From assembly GCF_031143425.1 (NCBI RefSeq), contig NC_090442.1:428065776-428129775 (forward strand): DNA of 64,000 bases, written 5' to 3'. The notes beneath the pieces are model-generated. The model saw only the letters and a list, made by a program, of their open reading frames with translations. It was not told where the DNA came from and searched no databases. The position numbers and the translations under genes were made by a program. Each line of letters begins with the position of its first letter. The first letter of the stretch is position 1. Source of the stretch: Pleurodeles waltl (taxonomy: Eukaryota > Chordata > Amphibia > Caudata > Salamandridae). Shown one piece after another: positions 1 to 10,923 of this stretch.

Positions 1-1205
1 ACCTGGCCAGTACCGTCGCCATCGTCTCTTGGGAGTGGTGGTAGGCCCCCATGATGGTGGTGAGGGCCTCTTGGAGAGTGGGTTCCCTGGGCCTCTCCTC
101 TCCCCCCTGTCGCACAGCAGCCCTCCGAGCTGCCCGGTTTCCCCCGGCCTCTGTCCCCTGGATGGTGTGCCCGCTACCACTGCCCCCAGGTCCCTGTTGT
201 TGTTGGGGTGTTGGGTTAGCCTGGGTGCCCTGTAGTGGCAGACACACCGCTGATTGAGCTGTCCTAGAGACAGAGGCATGGGCCCGCTGGGTGGGAGCTG
301 TGCTGGTGTTGGTAGAGGGGGTCGGGTCTGGTGTGGCCTGTGGCTGCCTGAGGGGAACCGACTGCCCAGAGGTCCCCGATGGTCCGGGCTGGTCATCAGG
401 TTCACTGTCGACAGAGCTGCTATCCTCAGTGTGGGCCTGTTCCGGTGGTGGGATGGACACTTCTGGACCCTCCTGGCTGGTGTGTTGTCGTTCGGGTCCT
501 GCATGGGGTAAGAGAGTTTGGTTATTGTTTCTGTGTGTGCAATAGCGTGCGTGTTATGGGTGCCCTTGTCCCCCAGTGCAGGCATTCCCTTGAGGGAGGT
601 GTTGTGAGGGTAGTTAGTGGGGGGGGGGGTTAGTGCAGTGGTCATGCTTAGGTGATGGGTGCCCATGATTTGTGTTGGCATGCAGGAGTTGGTGTTGGGA
701 TGGGTGGGTTGTGCTGGTGAGACATTGTCAGGGAGGATGTGTGCTGGGGGGTTGGGGGTGAGGGTGGGGGTGTGGGTTGGCATGCTGGTGGGGTGGGGGG
801 GATATAGTAGTTGAGATGGGACTTACCAGAGTCCATTCCTCCGGCTACTCCTGCGAGGCCCTGAGGATGCAGGATGGTCAAGACCTCTTGCTCCCACGAT
901 GTAAATTCGGGAGGGGTGGGTGGGGGTCCGCCGCCAGTCTTCTGGACCGCGATGTTGTGCCTGGAGACCATCGATCGGACCTTCCCCCGTAGGTCGTTCC
1001 ATCTTTTGCGGATGTCCTCCCTATTCCTGGGATGCTGTCCCACCGCGTTGACCCTGTCCATGATCCGCTGCCATAGCTCCGCCTTCCTGGCTATACTGGT
1101 GTGCTGCACCTGCGAGCCGAAGAGCTGGGGTTCCACTCTTAGGATTTCCTCCACCATGACCCGGAGTTCTTGGTCCGAAAAGCGTGGGTGCCTTTGGGGT
1201 GCCAT
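1..1205 (-). CDS. Myb/SANT-like Harbinger accessory protein (Myb-A), partial
   Basis: Two exons are visible: 827-1205 and 498 down to the window edge. Exon 1 starts MAPQRH and carries a Myb/SANT-like DNA-binding domain (Myb_DNA-bind_5 type, as in NAIF1) with the hallmark LWQRIMDRVNAVGQ and DIRKRWNDLRGKV. The donor GTAAGT (821-826) and acceptor CAG (499-501) join in phase: exon 1 ends one base into a codon and exon 2 continues open for all 498 bases. Exon 2 is Ser/Pro/Gln-rich (DDQPGPSGTSGQS) and then turns into a predicted helix (REPTLQEALTTI). In the Harbinger family this protein binds DNA and brings the transposase into the nucleus and onto the terminal repeats. At least 292 residues are present without a stop. 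It is the only undamaged transposon gene in the window, although the C-terminus is outside. Confidence 0.8.
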
Positions 1206-1794
1206 GGGGTGGTGTGGGTGAGGTGTGGGGTGGTGTATGTGATGAGGAGTATGTTGGTGAGTGGTGCTTTGTGCTACTATGTGGTGTGTGTGATGGTGTA
1301 GTGTGCCTCAGTGTGTCTTGCTATGGATTGTCTGCTGTGTCTCTCTCTCCTTCTCTCAGTAATAATGGTCGCAGGGGTTTGTGGGTGATGTGGGTGTGTG
1401 TTTTATAGTTGGTTGATTGTGTGGGAGTGGTGTGGGTATGTGTATCAGGTGTGTGTATTTCAAATTGTCCAATGTGGCTGTGTTTTGGTGATGTGTGTGT
1501 ATTCTGACCGCGGCGGTGTGTAGCGCCAATGGAATACCGCGTTTGAATGACCGCCGTGTGGATTCGTGGGTCGTAATGGCATGGGCGTATTTCTGTTGCT
1601 GTGACGGTGGAGGTTTGGGCATCTCCAGTTTATCGCTGCCCGCAGATGTGGCGGGCTGCAGTGGAGGACGGATTTTTTGAGGTTTGGCCGTTGTGGGTCA
1701 GAATGACCGCGGCGGTTGACCGCGGCCGCGGTGGTGTTATGGCGGTCTTATGACCGGCGGTAAGGGCATTTTACCGCCGAGGTCAGAATGACCC
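1..1794 (-). mobile_element. Harbinger element H1, right part
   Basis: This is the right end of a PIF/Harbinger DNA transposon that continues past the left edge. It holds the Myb-A gene on the minus strand, which begins about 590 bases inside the terminus. The last 300 bases are rich in GGCGGT and GACCGC repeats and end in GGTCAGAATGACCCCC at 1794, the terminal inverted repeat. The sequence from 1795 matches the intron of another Harbinger copy (compare 56461 onward), so H1 is nested in H2. The left terminus is outside the window, so the target duplication cannot be checked. Confidence 0.8.
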
Positions 1795-3866
1795 CCATAG
1801 TCACATACCAGCTAAGCTATCTATCTCACTCCTACATTACCATCATATTAGTAAAGCCATCACACTAACTATTCCATGACACTGTGACTTGGCCACATAA
1901 CACTTGGTCCCTCTTCACAGCAACATAGTCAACCAACAAACAAGCTATGGGAAATAGGGGTAACATTGTTATCCACATATGACATATACAAACTCAACAC
2001 ATACCAACAATTTGGCCTGATGTTGTGTACCAGGAAAGGAAACTCAAGGTATAGTAAACACAAGACACCATGTTACATACAAGCCATACCCACTATGTGT
2101 CACTGAGTCCACAACCTTCACACTGGGTATTTCTAGACATGCAACTACTCTATTTGGCATAATCAAATGTTGGATAATAAAAGGTTCAGCAGAACACATG
2201 TCACCTACACCAATACTGTACACCAATACTGTACCAATACTGATGCAGGAAAGGATGATACATGCTTTGTGGACCAAGTCATCTAAGCCATTGTCCTCCT
2301 GAAAACAAAGTATAGCACTCATATAAGGGCCTAATAAGCTTATAGCATATACCCACACACAAGCACAGATAGTGTATCTACTCTCTCAAGTCAATGGACA
2401 CCTGTGATGTACATGAAGGTGACATACTGTTCAATGTATCATGCTATTATTCCATCAACAGCCCATAGGCTGAGCGGCAACATCACTATCCACACATCAG
2501 ACATGATCAGCCTTACATCTGTTTGGGAAAACGCAGACACACAAACTACATCTGAGGCTACCATAACAGCTACACCATGATGCAAGCCAAAAGCCAGAAT
2601 ATACATACCATTACTCTCACATGTGTATGTGAACTACCACACCTGTGCAAACAATACGTTTCCATACAACAAGGAGTCCAAACTTATCCAAAAGAGTGAC
2701 TTAAAGTAAGTTTCTATCTCTTGACAATGTGCATTCATAGCAGAACCTTTAAACATACACATGATGTTGGCAAGAACCAGTTAAGATTGCTACTGAGAAT
2801 AAGATGTATTGACCTATTTATTATGCCTTTAATACTATTGCTAAGGAAATAGCTGTGTAGCCAGTTTCCACCTACAGAACATGAACATAGTATTAACATT
2901 TATTGTTCTAACACTAATGTATGTGATGCAAGAGGAGCCTAGCAATACCTCTATGGTTACAGACAAGTAGGATGTCCACTCAGATGACACATTACAGAGG
3001 CCTATTCACATCTCTCACTTACCAAGGGGGGTTCACCTTGTAACTGGTCAGAATACGTTTTGCATGTATGGTATGTGAAATGTCAGATGGACATCACAAC
3101 CTCACATGATGCTGTCACTCTTAAGAAACAAATTGAAAAGTGGGAATTACTTCAAATTGTCTGACTCTATGTTGCACATAGACATGTATCGAGGGGCATT
3201 GGAACAGAAGGAGAGCAGGGACCTGGACAAATTACCATCATGATATTGGGAGTATAAACTTGCAGGTGGAAAGAAATTCCCAGCAGGGTATGATAAGCTG
3301 TATAGTGATATACATATGACACAGTCACATGTGCATTATAATATGCTTCTGTACATAGGGGACAATATAGGAGATAAATTTGCCCCTATGCAAATTAGTA
3401 TGCGCACACATGTGTACCAATGTTGGGGACTGTACATCAATGTGTTCCTTGGAGATCTTTGTTAGTATAACTACCCATACTCAGACTGTCTTAAACATCC
3501 CTTCAATGAGGGATGATCATCCGCAGTCAGGACATTTGTTCTGTTGAGAAAGGCACACAACGTGCCTCTCCAGTACCAAGTGTCACCTTGAAATATGTGA
3601 CCAGACGATAAGCATATCTCTAAACATGGTATAGGTTTACAAAAAATGTGCACACAACCTTCAATGATCATGTATGACAGCCTGCAGTTGGGTGAGGGTA
3701 CATACTTCACACACTCTCTACTATGTTTCAGGACTCAAAATCTTTCTCTACACATATGCACATGCACATCTATCCACACATATTAACACAATCCTTCATA
3801 CCGACACACTTCTTGAACATAACCAAATACTTAAACCTTCAAACATTGAAATTGCATTATAATTAC

Positions 3867-3981
3867 CTGTTCCTCTGGTGCACCATAAAGCTGTTCATAC
3901 AGGGGTTAAGACCTCCTCCACAAACTTCTGAAGCTCCTCAGGGGAGAAGGCAGGGGCCCAAACACCTGTAGGAGGTAGCAT
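3867..3981 (-). pseudogene. Myb-B first exon remnant in H2
   Basis: A single short exon on the minus strand encodes the N-terminus of the second Myb/SANT-like protein of this Harbinger family. PAFSPEELQKFVEEVL aligns with PAFSLEELKKLVEEVL in H6 (about 59000) and PTFTVEELEQLVEGVL in H3 (about 32930). A donor GTAATT follows at 3861-3866. An extra base after VEEVL shifts the frame and gives a stop. The DNA-binding second exon expected to the left is missing, so this copy is dead. Confidence 0.6.
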
Positions 3982-4111
3982 TGATTGCTTCCAGAGGCAG
4001 TTCACAGCAGCCCAGGTCATGGAGGTGTTGCTGGCAGCATTTTTAGGAGTCAAGTGAGAGGTGAAGTCTGAGATGTGGTCATGGCCACCACGTGAAAGAC
4101 CATCACTGGCG

Positions 4112-4174
4112 GTGGACATTGCCATTAGTCCAAGGCCACCAAAGGCAGCAATGTGTTCCAGTGGCAATGTCCAC
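4112..4174. promoter_or_regulatory. Inverted repeat between divergent Myb-B and transposase exons
   Basis: GTGGACATTGCCA (4112-4124) and its exact reverse complement (4162-4174) flank a 37-base spacer. They lie between the Myb-B first exon (minus) and the transposase main exon (plus). The same place in H6 (about 59210-59280) keeps a decayed version with CAATGTCCACTGCGG. The position suits a promoter or accessory-protein binding site; this role is inferred only. Confidence 0.35.
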
Positions 4175-4722
4175 AGCGGTTGTATCCGCCTACCGAATGA
4201 TAACATACGCCGGCAGAGTTAGGTCACTTTCGGATGTCCAGTACAGTAGTTCAGGCCGCTGCCATTTTAAGGCTCATATATGAACAACAAAGTGGTGGCA
4301 CAAGCTGTGAAACATATCTACGACACTGTGTTCACTCCTGACTTTGAATAAACATGTAGAAATATGCATGTATCATGGACAGGATGTAAAATTGATGTGG
4401 GTGTATAGAGTAATTTGCATGTAGTAGCATAGTCAGCAAAGCAATGACAGTCTGAAAATGGTATATGTGTACCATATATGTACAACATGTTAGGAATGCG
4501 ATTTTCATAAAGACTATCAATGACACGCTTCTTCATTTCAAATACATGATAGCTGTAAGGGGATGTGAATGTAGTAATAAGCCATTTTTTGCCTAGGTAT
4601 GATCTGTCTACAATGTTTTAACAGTTTCATGGGGCACTTTATAGCATTATATGTGACGTAGGTCTAATCATATGTATACTGTACAGAATGAGTGATACAC
4701 ATACTTTCTGGTTTGCACCCAG

Positions 4723-5796
4723 ATAGTTACCCTGGCATGAGAAGAACAAGAGAACCTCCAGTGTACCGTCCACTAGCAGACCTGCAGACCCTGGAGGAGA
4801 GCCTGCATAGGCATACAATCATGGATCTCTGTTATCAGTTCGAGCCAGATTTGATGCCTGCCAATCGTAATCCCTATAACATACCACCCATTGTACAAGT
4901 TATGTCAGTGCTGCACTTCCTGGCCACAGGGCCAATTCAAAATTCTGTGGCCCTAGCTGCAGGAATGTCTCAGTATATGTTCAGTCTGGTCTTGAAGGAT
5001 GTACTATCTGCATTGTTGAAACACTTGGACAGCTAAATAAGATTTCCACAAAGTGAAAATCTGGCTCATGTGAAGCCTGTTTTTATGCTTGGGGACAATT
5101 CCACATCTGGTAGAAGCCATAGATGGCACCCATGGAGCCTTGGTTCCCCCAAATGCCAATAAACAAGTGTATAGGAACAGCAAAAACCTCCGCTCCATTA
5201 ATGTCCAAGTGCATTTCACAAGTATGTGCAAGGTTCCTGGGGTCAGTCCATGATTCCTTATTTATGCGGAACAGCAGAATCCCACTGTAAATGACATGAC
5301 AATACACAGAGAGGGCCTGGCTGGTTGGTAAGTCATGTGTGTCTGTAACATTTAACTGCTAACAAATGTGTGGATGTCCGTTACTTAAATTTGTCTTCAG
5401 GAACTCCACCTTCCAGGGGGCTCAGGTTACCCAAACCGTCCCTGGTTGTTGACACCAGTGAGTTACCCAACCACTCCAGGGGTAGTTCGCTTCAGTGAGG
5501 CCCATGGGAGGACAAGGTGTTTTGTGGAGCATACTTTTGGGCTGATGAAGGAGATAACTCATAGCATTGATAATTCTGGTAGAAGCCTCCTCTACTCACC
5601 CACCAAAGTATGTAAACATATTGTGGCCTGCTGCATGCTCCACAACCTCACCCTGAGACATCAAAACTCATTCATACCAAACGAGGAAGAGCCAGCAGTT
5701 CCTGTGGGTGAGAATGCAGATTTGCCAAGTGAGGATGTGTATGATGAGGATGAAGCTGGAGACATCAGGGCTGATCTCATGCAGTACTTCACCTGA
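4723..5796 (+). pseudogene. HARBI1-like DDE transposase of H2
   Basis: Two main exons, 4723-5337 and about 5417-5796, are joined by a GTAAGT donor and a CAG acceptor. The N-terminal part has the helical region PPVYRPLADLQTLEES...YQFEPDLMP and VMSVLHFLATG typical of HARBI1/DDE_Tnp_4 proteins. The first catalytic Asp lies in EAIDGTH (about 5125). The second block, normally GDSGYP, reads GGSGYP here, so the second catalytic Asp is changed to Gly. The Glu block is present as FVEHTFGLMK. Stops occur after LLKHLDS (5036) and within the middle block, which is also frameshifted. The C-terminus is acidic and ends near MQYFT. It cannot be active. Confidence 0.85.
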
Positions 5797-7200
5797 CTTT
5801 AGGCATGTGATGTTTCATAATTTGAGTGACTCAGTATGGTATTGGTGAGGTTGGGAATGCTTGATGATGGTCTTAGTATGAACATCAGAGAAGTCATGAG
5901 TAACTTCAAAGCCCATAACTCTTGTGGATGCAGAATATTGCGTGGAGTAGTGTGCAGTTTTTCAATCAGCATAGTCTAAGTGTATCACAATACACAATTG
6001 TACCTTTGTATATAGGAATTGGAGGAATTGGTTGTTTACATTTTTGGTTTAATTGCGGACTATGGCATATGTTTAACATTTATATTTTGCAGATTACTTC
6101 ACAAGGGTATTCTCAATTGGCAACATCAGACTGTGTCACAGGCAGGTGGGATTTACAGACTGAGATGTGAGGTGACTATGGATTGAACCAGGTACTGTCA
6201 GGCAAGAGATTTGTGTTGTGTGAGTTCTATGCCCAGACTGTCAGGACACTGGGATGGTAGTGTCCTATTCCACACTACAGATCTGTTTGGCATGGGAGGT
6301 GGGCCCAGTGGTGCCATGCGTGTCATTCTGTATCTTTGATACATGCCATCCTGTGCTATCCATACCCTCAACCATCAGACTGGTTTGTGTTGGTAATAAC
6401 TAATTTGTATTGTAGCTGTCAGTGGGTTTCCTCACCGGAGGCCGCTGTACATGTGTATCAAGACTGACATGAGTAGCATGCCTACTGATACCTGATCATG
6501 TTAAGTGGAAGGATCCATGACTGGGGGCATTTGTACTGACCACTGTCTGTTTCCTGGGGAATGGTCATTTTGGATCAACGGTATGATTATGTGATAAGAC
6601 TTTAGCTGATGATACATTGAACCAATATGTTTGCCTGTTGGGGTAGTAAAAGACTGACATGTCCCTCACTTCAGAATTCTATAGGGTGGTAGTGATTGAC
6701 ACCTATGCTGAAACACTGAAGTGAGCAGCAGTAATTCACTGTAGGATCATTGGCATTTTCCCAACCTATAAGTGGGAAAGTTCATTAACAGTGATTTGAG
6801 TTATGTCTATCAGTATTAGTTACTACAAAATCTAGCCTGATTAAACAGTACACGTGAGATAGAACATAACACATGTTTTACAATAGAGAGAAGCATTTTG
6901 TGCAAGATGTGTTATAGATGACAGTGAAATACAGTATGGTTGGTAAATGACACTCACGCATTATCTGTGGTTAAGTTGTATTTATTGAGGAGTGCACAGC
7001 AAAATGAGTGAATTTAATCCAATGTAACACAAAGTAAACAGTGAAGGGTTCAGTCATAGTGGACAAAATCATCAAAGTAGCTGCTATAACATTTGGAGAC
7101 ACAAGTCCAATGTCCTTTTACCATGTAAAAATAGAGATTGATTTGAGAACATTCACCAGGGTGTATCTGTAACACACAAGGGGAAACAATCAGTAGAGGT
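5797..7200. other. Spacer between convergent transposase and Myb-A genes of H2
   Basis: AT-rich 3' flanks of the two convergent genes. The left part (to about 6600) matches 60950-61650 of H6, including the shared GGTCATTTTGGA block near 6563, so it belongs to the element. No open frame or RNA gene is recognised here. Confidence 0.5.
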
Positions 7201-8316
7201 TCACTTCCTGGCATGGGATTTGGTCTTGGCATCTGCTCCTCCTGGATGTTTTGGGTGAAGTTCATGTTTGTGGGGGGTCAGCTACAGAGGCAGGGGTGTT
7301 TGAGGCATACCCTTCCCCTGGCAGGGCCTCCATTGCACTAGCATCCACAGATATAGAATGGGCTGATGCCTTATTGCTAGAAGAAGGGGCCAGCTTTTGG
7401 GTACAAAACCTACTCAGGGTGGAATGCATGTCTCTCAGCACCCCTGCAATGGACCTCTGTAGCTGCTTAATCTCCCCCATCACAGTAAATACCCGACCCA
7501 ACACACCTTGGGATTGTTGGTAAGCTACCAAGACTTGGGAGATGGGGTCCTATCCCTATCAGCCTTCATGCTCTGGCCCACACCATCCCTCGCACATACC
7601 CTACATCCCTGTGCCTCCAAATGGTGAAAGGTCCATCACTGTCTGGGTTTAGGACCGGAGGTTCAGGTACCTGTACTGGATATGCACAAGATGGGAGACA
7701 CTGTCCTTGAAACACAGGTTTGGGGGTGAATGGTTGCCTGTGATGTTATAGCAACAGGGCTGGGAGGAGTCGACATGGGCAGGGCGAGGCTGACAGTTGT
7801 TGACTAAGCAGGTGTCCCAGATGGGCCAGCTTCATCCTTAATGTCCACACATCCAGGTGTGATTCCTCACTGCAGCCTTCATCCAGAGGGGTAGTGGCAG
7901 TCTCTAGTGTCTTTTCTTTTTTGACAATGGCCAGGTTACCTGTAGGAGAAGTGGAACACACAGTTGCTGAAAGTAATGCAACAAGTGATATCAAGGTTTA
8001 ACTGCTAGACATGCTATGTGACATCTACATAGAGCATTTACATGATCCCCGGATATGACAATGACACCTGCTTCCAAATCTGGGTTAGAGCTATATGGGA
8101 CACAGAGATTACAAATGGCATATACTTTGCTACAAGATGTTGGTGTGTCTTGGTGGTTAGATGACTCTTCATTTACTCATATCTTAATTTCATAAGATAA
8201 GGAACAAATGTGAAAAGAAATGCACAAATCGTATTCTTATTTTTGAATAATTTGGTGCTCACACATTACACCACACCTGTTGCCCAAGTGTGAAAAATCT
8301 AAGCAGTACGAACTGT

Positions 8317-8590
8317 TCAGATTATTAATGTCAAAATACAGTAAAGGAGCAAATCTGCTGTATGTTTCCCTCCTCTTTGATGGAAACGTACATGATTTAT
8401 TCCCAAAAGTGTAATATTAGGCAGCTCTAATACTTTGTGTTTTTCATTCATGTGTCTAACCAAGCGAGAGATTTTATCATTGTTATGTAATGCTTTCATG
8501 TGTTCCTGAATGCATTCTTTTCATGCCCAGGTTGTGCTACCTACATAGATTGTCTCACATCCACATAAAAGTACATATACCACAGATTTT
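8317..8590 (-). pseudogene. Penelope-like element, GIY-YIG endonuclease fragment
   Basis: The minus strand reads VVYVLLCGCETIYVGSTTW, then IQEHMKALHNND and LGINHVRFHQRGG. This is the order of the C-terminal GIY-YIG domain of Penelope-like retroelements (Y-V-G signature, then IQEH and the GI-HV-RGG block). GIY-YIG nicks target DNA to prime reverse transcription. Only the C-terminal part is present, with a stop after STTW. The reverse transcriptase is absent. It lies in the Myb-A intron of H2. Confidence 0.7.
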
Positions 8591-8649
8591 GTAATGTAAC
8601 AATGATAAAATCTCTCCCTTGGTTAGACACATGAATGAAAAACACAAAG
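8433..8649. repeat. Fold-back inverted repeat within Penelope fragment
   Basis: The 53 bases at 8433-8485 reappear in reverse complement at 8597-8649 with one mismatch, leaving a 111-base loop. Both arms encode the same GIY-YIG stretch (DKIS-LVRHMNEKHK), once on each strand. This shows two oppositely oriented Penelope copies joined head to head, a structure often seen at Penelope 5' ends. Confidence 0.85.
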
Positions 8650-9045
8650 GATTATTTTTATTTTTATATATTTTTATTTGTTTTCTGGATTTTCCATTAA
8701 ACTATTGTCAAAACTTCAATCTACTGATGTCTTCAATTTGACTGGAAACATACATATGTGAAACAGATTGAAGTGGACCTTTTTGAGAGAATAAGAAGAT
8801 TTCTTTCAGATTCAGGTAGAAGTCGTTTTGACCCATACATTTTGGGTTTTTGCTATAAGGTTAGCTTTTTTTCTTTTATATAATCAATTCAAATGCGTTA
8901 TTCTTAATTAAGATTTTGTACTTATTGTTTTTGCACTGTGCCTCTTTTTATATTTTACTATAGAGGCCATCAGGATATATGCCTTACTTAATTTCCTGAG
9001 ATCTATGATATGATACTAGTTTTATGTAAGATTTTACCTCATCTA

Positions 9046-9113
9046 GGGCCAGATGTAGCAAAGATTTTTACCCATTCTGTGTGTATGGGAAAAAGTGTTC
9101 GTACATATGGCCC
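9046..9113. mobile_element. 68-bp MITE, copy 1
   Basis: It starts GGGCCAGATGTAGCAAA and ends TACATATGGCCC, with a target duplication CTA on both sides (9043-9045, 9114-9116). A second copy of the same 68-base length lies at 24132-24199. The imperfect terminal repeats GGGCCAGATGT / GGGCCATATGT and the 3-bp duplication support a non-autonomous DNA transposon. Confidence 0.7.
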
Positions 9114-9586
9114 CTACTCCCTTACCTAATACATTCTCGGGATACTTTCTAAACATATATTCCTGTATTTTCTCATGGTTGTCTGTGGGATGCAAGAATA
9201 TCTAGTCACTATTCATTATGATCTTATCTCATTTCTGACACGATGGGGGGTATTTTTCTTCCATTGGAAAACTGGGTTTAGAATCACATTACACCAAACT
9301 AATATTCCTTGTTTCCTACCTTTATTTACTTTTGGCACATTTTTCAACTCTTTTATTGGTACTGTTCACCTTGTTGTTAATGGGCCTACAATTGCTAAAC
9401 TCCTTTGGGATTCCGAAATATGATTCTTTTATAAAGGCTATTTGGAGCATAAGCCTTAATTTTGCAAATTTTATCATGGTGCTCGCATGATCACATGGTA
9501 TGTAAATATACGAAGCTCGTGAGATAAACATTTTTCTGTCTCATGCATATTGTTGTTAGAAGAGATATCGTTTGTTCTTTTCTTGT

Positions 9587-9636
9587 CAGCCTTGAAAAAG
9601 TCATGTTTATTTTGGGGGCGAAACACATGTCGGCTG
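9587..9636 (+). ncRNA. Degenerate hammerhead-ribozyme-like motif of Penelope terminus
   Basis: CAGCC (9587-9591) can pair with GGCTG (9632-9636) as stem I. Between them lie TTGAAAAAG, in the place of the CUGANGA core, GGCGAAAC, which matches the GAAA core, and a very short ACA/TGT stem III followed by GTC, the cleavage triplet. Penelope-like elements are known to carry hammerhead ribozymes in their terminal repeats, and a Penelope fragment lies just upstream. Stem II is poor and the first core box is mutated, so cleavage activity is doubtful. Confidence 0.45.
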
Positions 9637-10160
9637 ATTCTTCTACTCATTGTCACTTATGCTACGATTGTATTGAATTGACTTATACTGATTGTATACA
9701 CTAGGCTCATTTTTAATATGTTTCATTACTAACACTGATTATGTTTCTCTTATCCAATCTTTGTAGTAAATCACATCAAGGCAATTTTGTTTGACTTTGT
9801 GACATAATTTATATGAGTGCTCGATTACTATATTTTGACATTGACTCATATCTTGTCCGATTCATGACTTGATAATTTAAAGTCAGCTTCTAGTTGGGTG
9901 TATAGCATCATTGAGTCACCTAACAGCTGCACAATGCACTATGGTAACAGAGCTTGTCAACAGTATAGGTGTGACCATTATACCTGGGCCTCTGTATGGG
10001 TGTGCTGCAAGTACATCCAGCTTCGTATATTGGTGTCCCCTCCAGGGGAGTACATGACATTGTTTGGCTGGTGATTTGAAGGCTAGTTTGGTAGGAGACA
10101 TAGTTGTAGGTGTGTGTGGTTTCTAATAGTGCTGACAGATAGCCATGGCATTGATGTTAT

Positions 10161-10923
10161 TGTCACGGTCTGCACGTCGCTTACCACCGTTGGCTGAAGA
10201 ACTTAAAGGAGCACCCGGTCTTCTACTGGGTCTGGACTGACCAAGATAGGGGTGACCCTTTCTAGTAGCCACGATGCTGCTTGACTGGGAATGCCAAAGC
10301 AGACCGTACCCTCCAAAATGTGGCGAAAAACCTCTACACAGGAACGCCTGGAAAAGAGGAAAAGAAATAAAGAAAAAAAGGAAAAATGTAATAATCTCTT
10401 GCAAAGAGCAACAGGAACTGGAGAAAACACGGAGAAACAAGAGTGAGGATCACCACCAAGCGGAAGTGTTTGCAACGCAAGGAAGACCATAACTGAAGGG
10501 CTTATACACCAGGATACAGGAAGTGAAAAACAGGAAGAAAGAGCAATACTATCTTGGAATGGGAAAGGCCAAATAGAAAAGAATAGGAAAAAAGTATCAG
10601 TATAAAAGGAAGAAGAAAAAAAGCATGCTGGGAAAAAGAACAACATGGATACCAGAACAAGGAAAGAAACAACGTTGGAGGAAAAGAAGAAGAAAAAATG
10701 AAAGAAAGAAGAGGATTCCCCCCTGGGATAAGTAAGGGAAAAATATCAGGGAGGCAGTCTGGGACAGCGGCACGACCTGGAACATGAAATATGCTTTCTG
10801 GGCTGCGCTGCAAGAAGAGAATCACAAAAACACTGGCCACGGCGATGCCGGGGCTACGATACTCAGAGCGGCGGCCCGACTGCAACTCGAACAAGGGACG
10901 CCGTGGTAGAGTGCGGTGTCACA
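10161..10923. mobile_element. Solo LTR, 763 bp, in H2
   Basis: It starts TGTCACGGTC and ends GGTGTCACA, so it has TG...CA ends with a short inverted TGTCAC/GTGTCACA terminus. The 5-bp target duplication GTTAT flanks it exactly (10156-10160 and 10924-10928). The centre is purine-rich on the plus strand, which produces long but meaningless open frames on the other strand. No internal retrotransposon region is present. The family is not recognised; a 5-bp duplication suits Ty3/Gypsy or a retrovirus-like element. Confidence 0.85.

Noticed and set aside
2044..2358. Open frame with similarity to 56763-57005
   Set aside because: The similarity reflects shared intron sequence of H2 and H6; the frames are not conserved across the aligned region.
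10203..10894. Long minus-strand open frames rich in Phe, Leu and Ser
   Set aside because: They are the complement of a purine-rich LTR core, with no family motif and overlapping frames.
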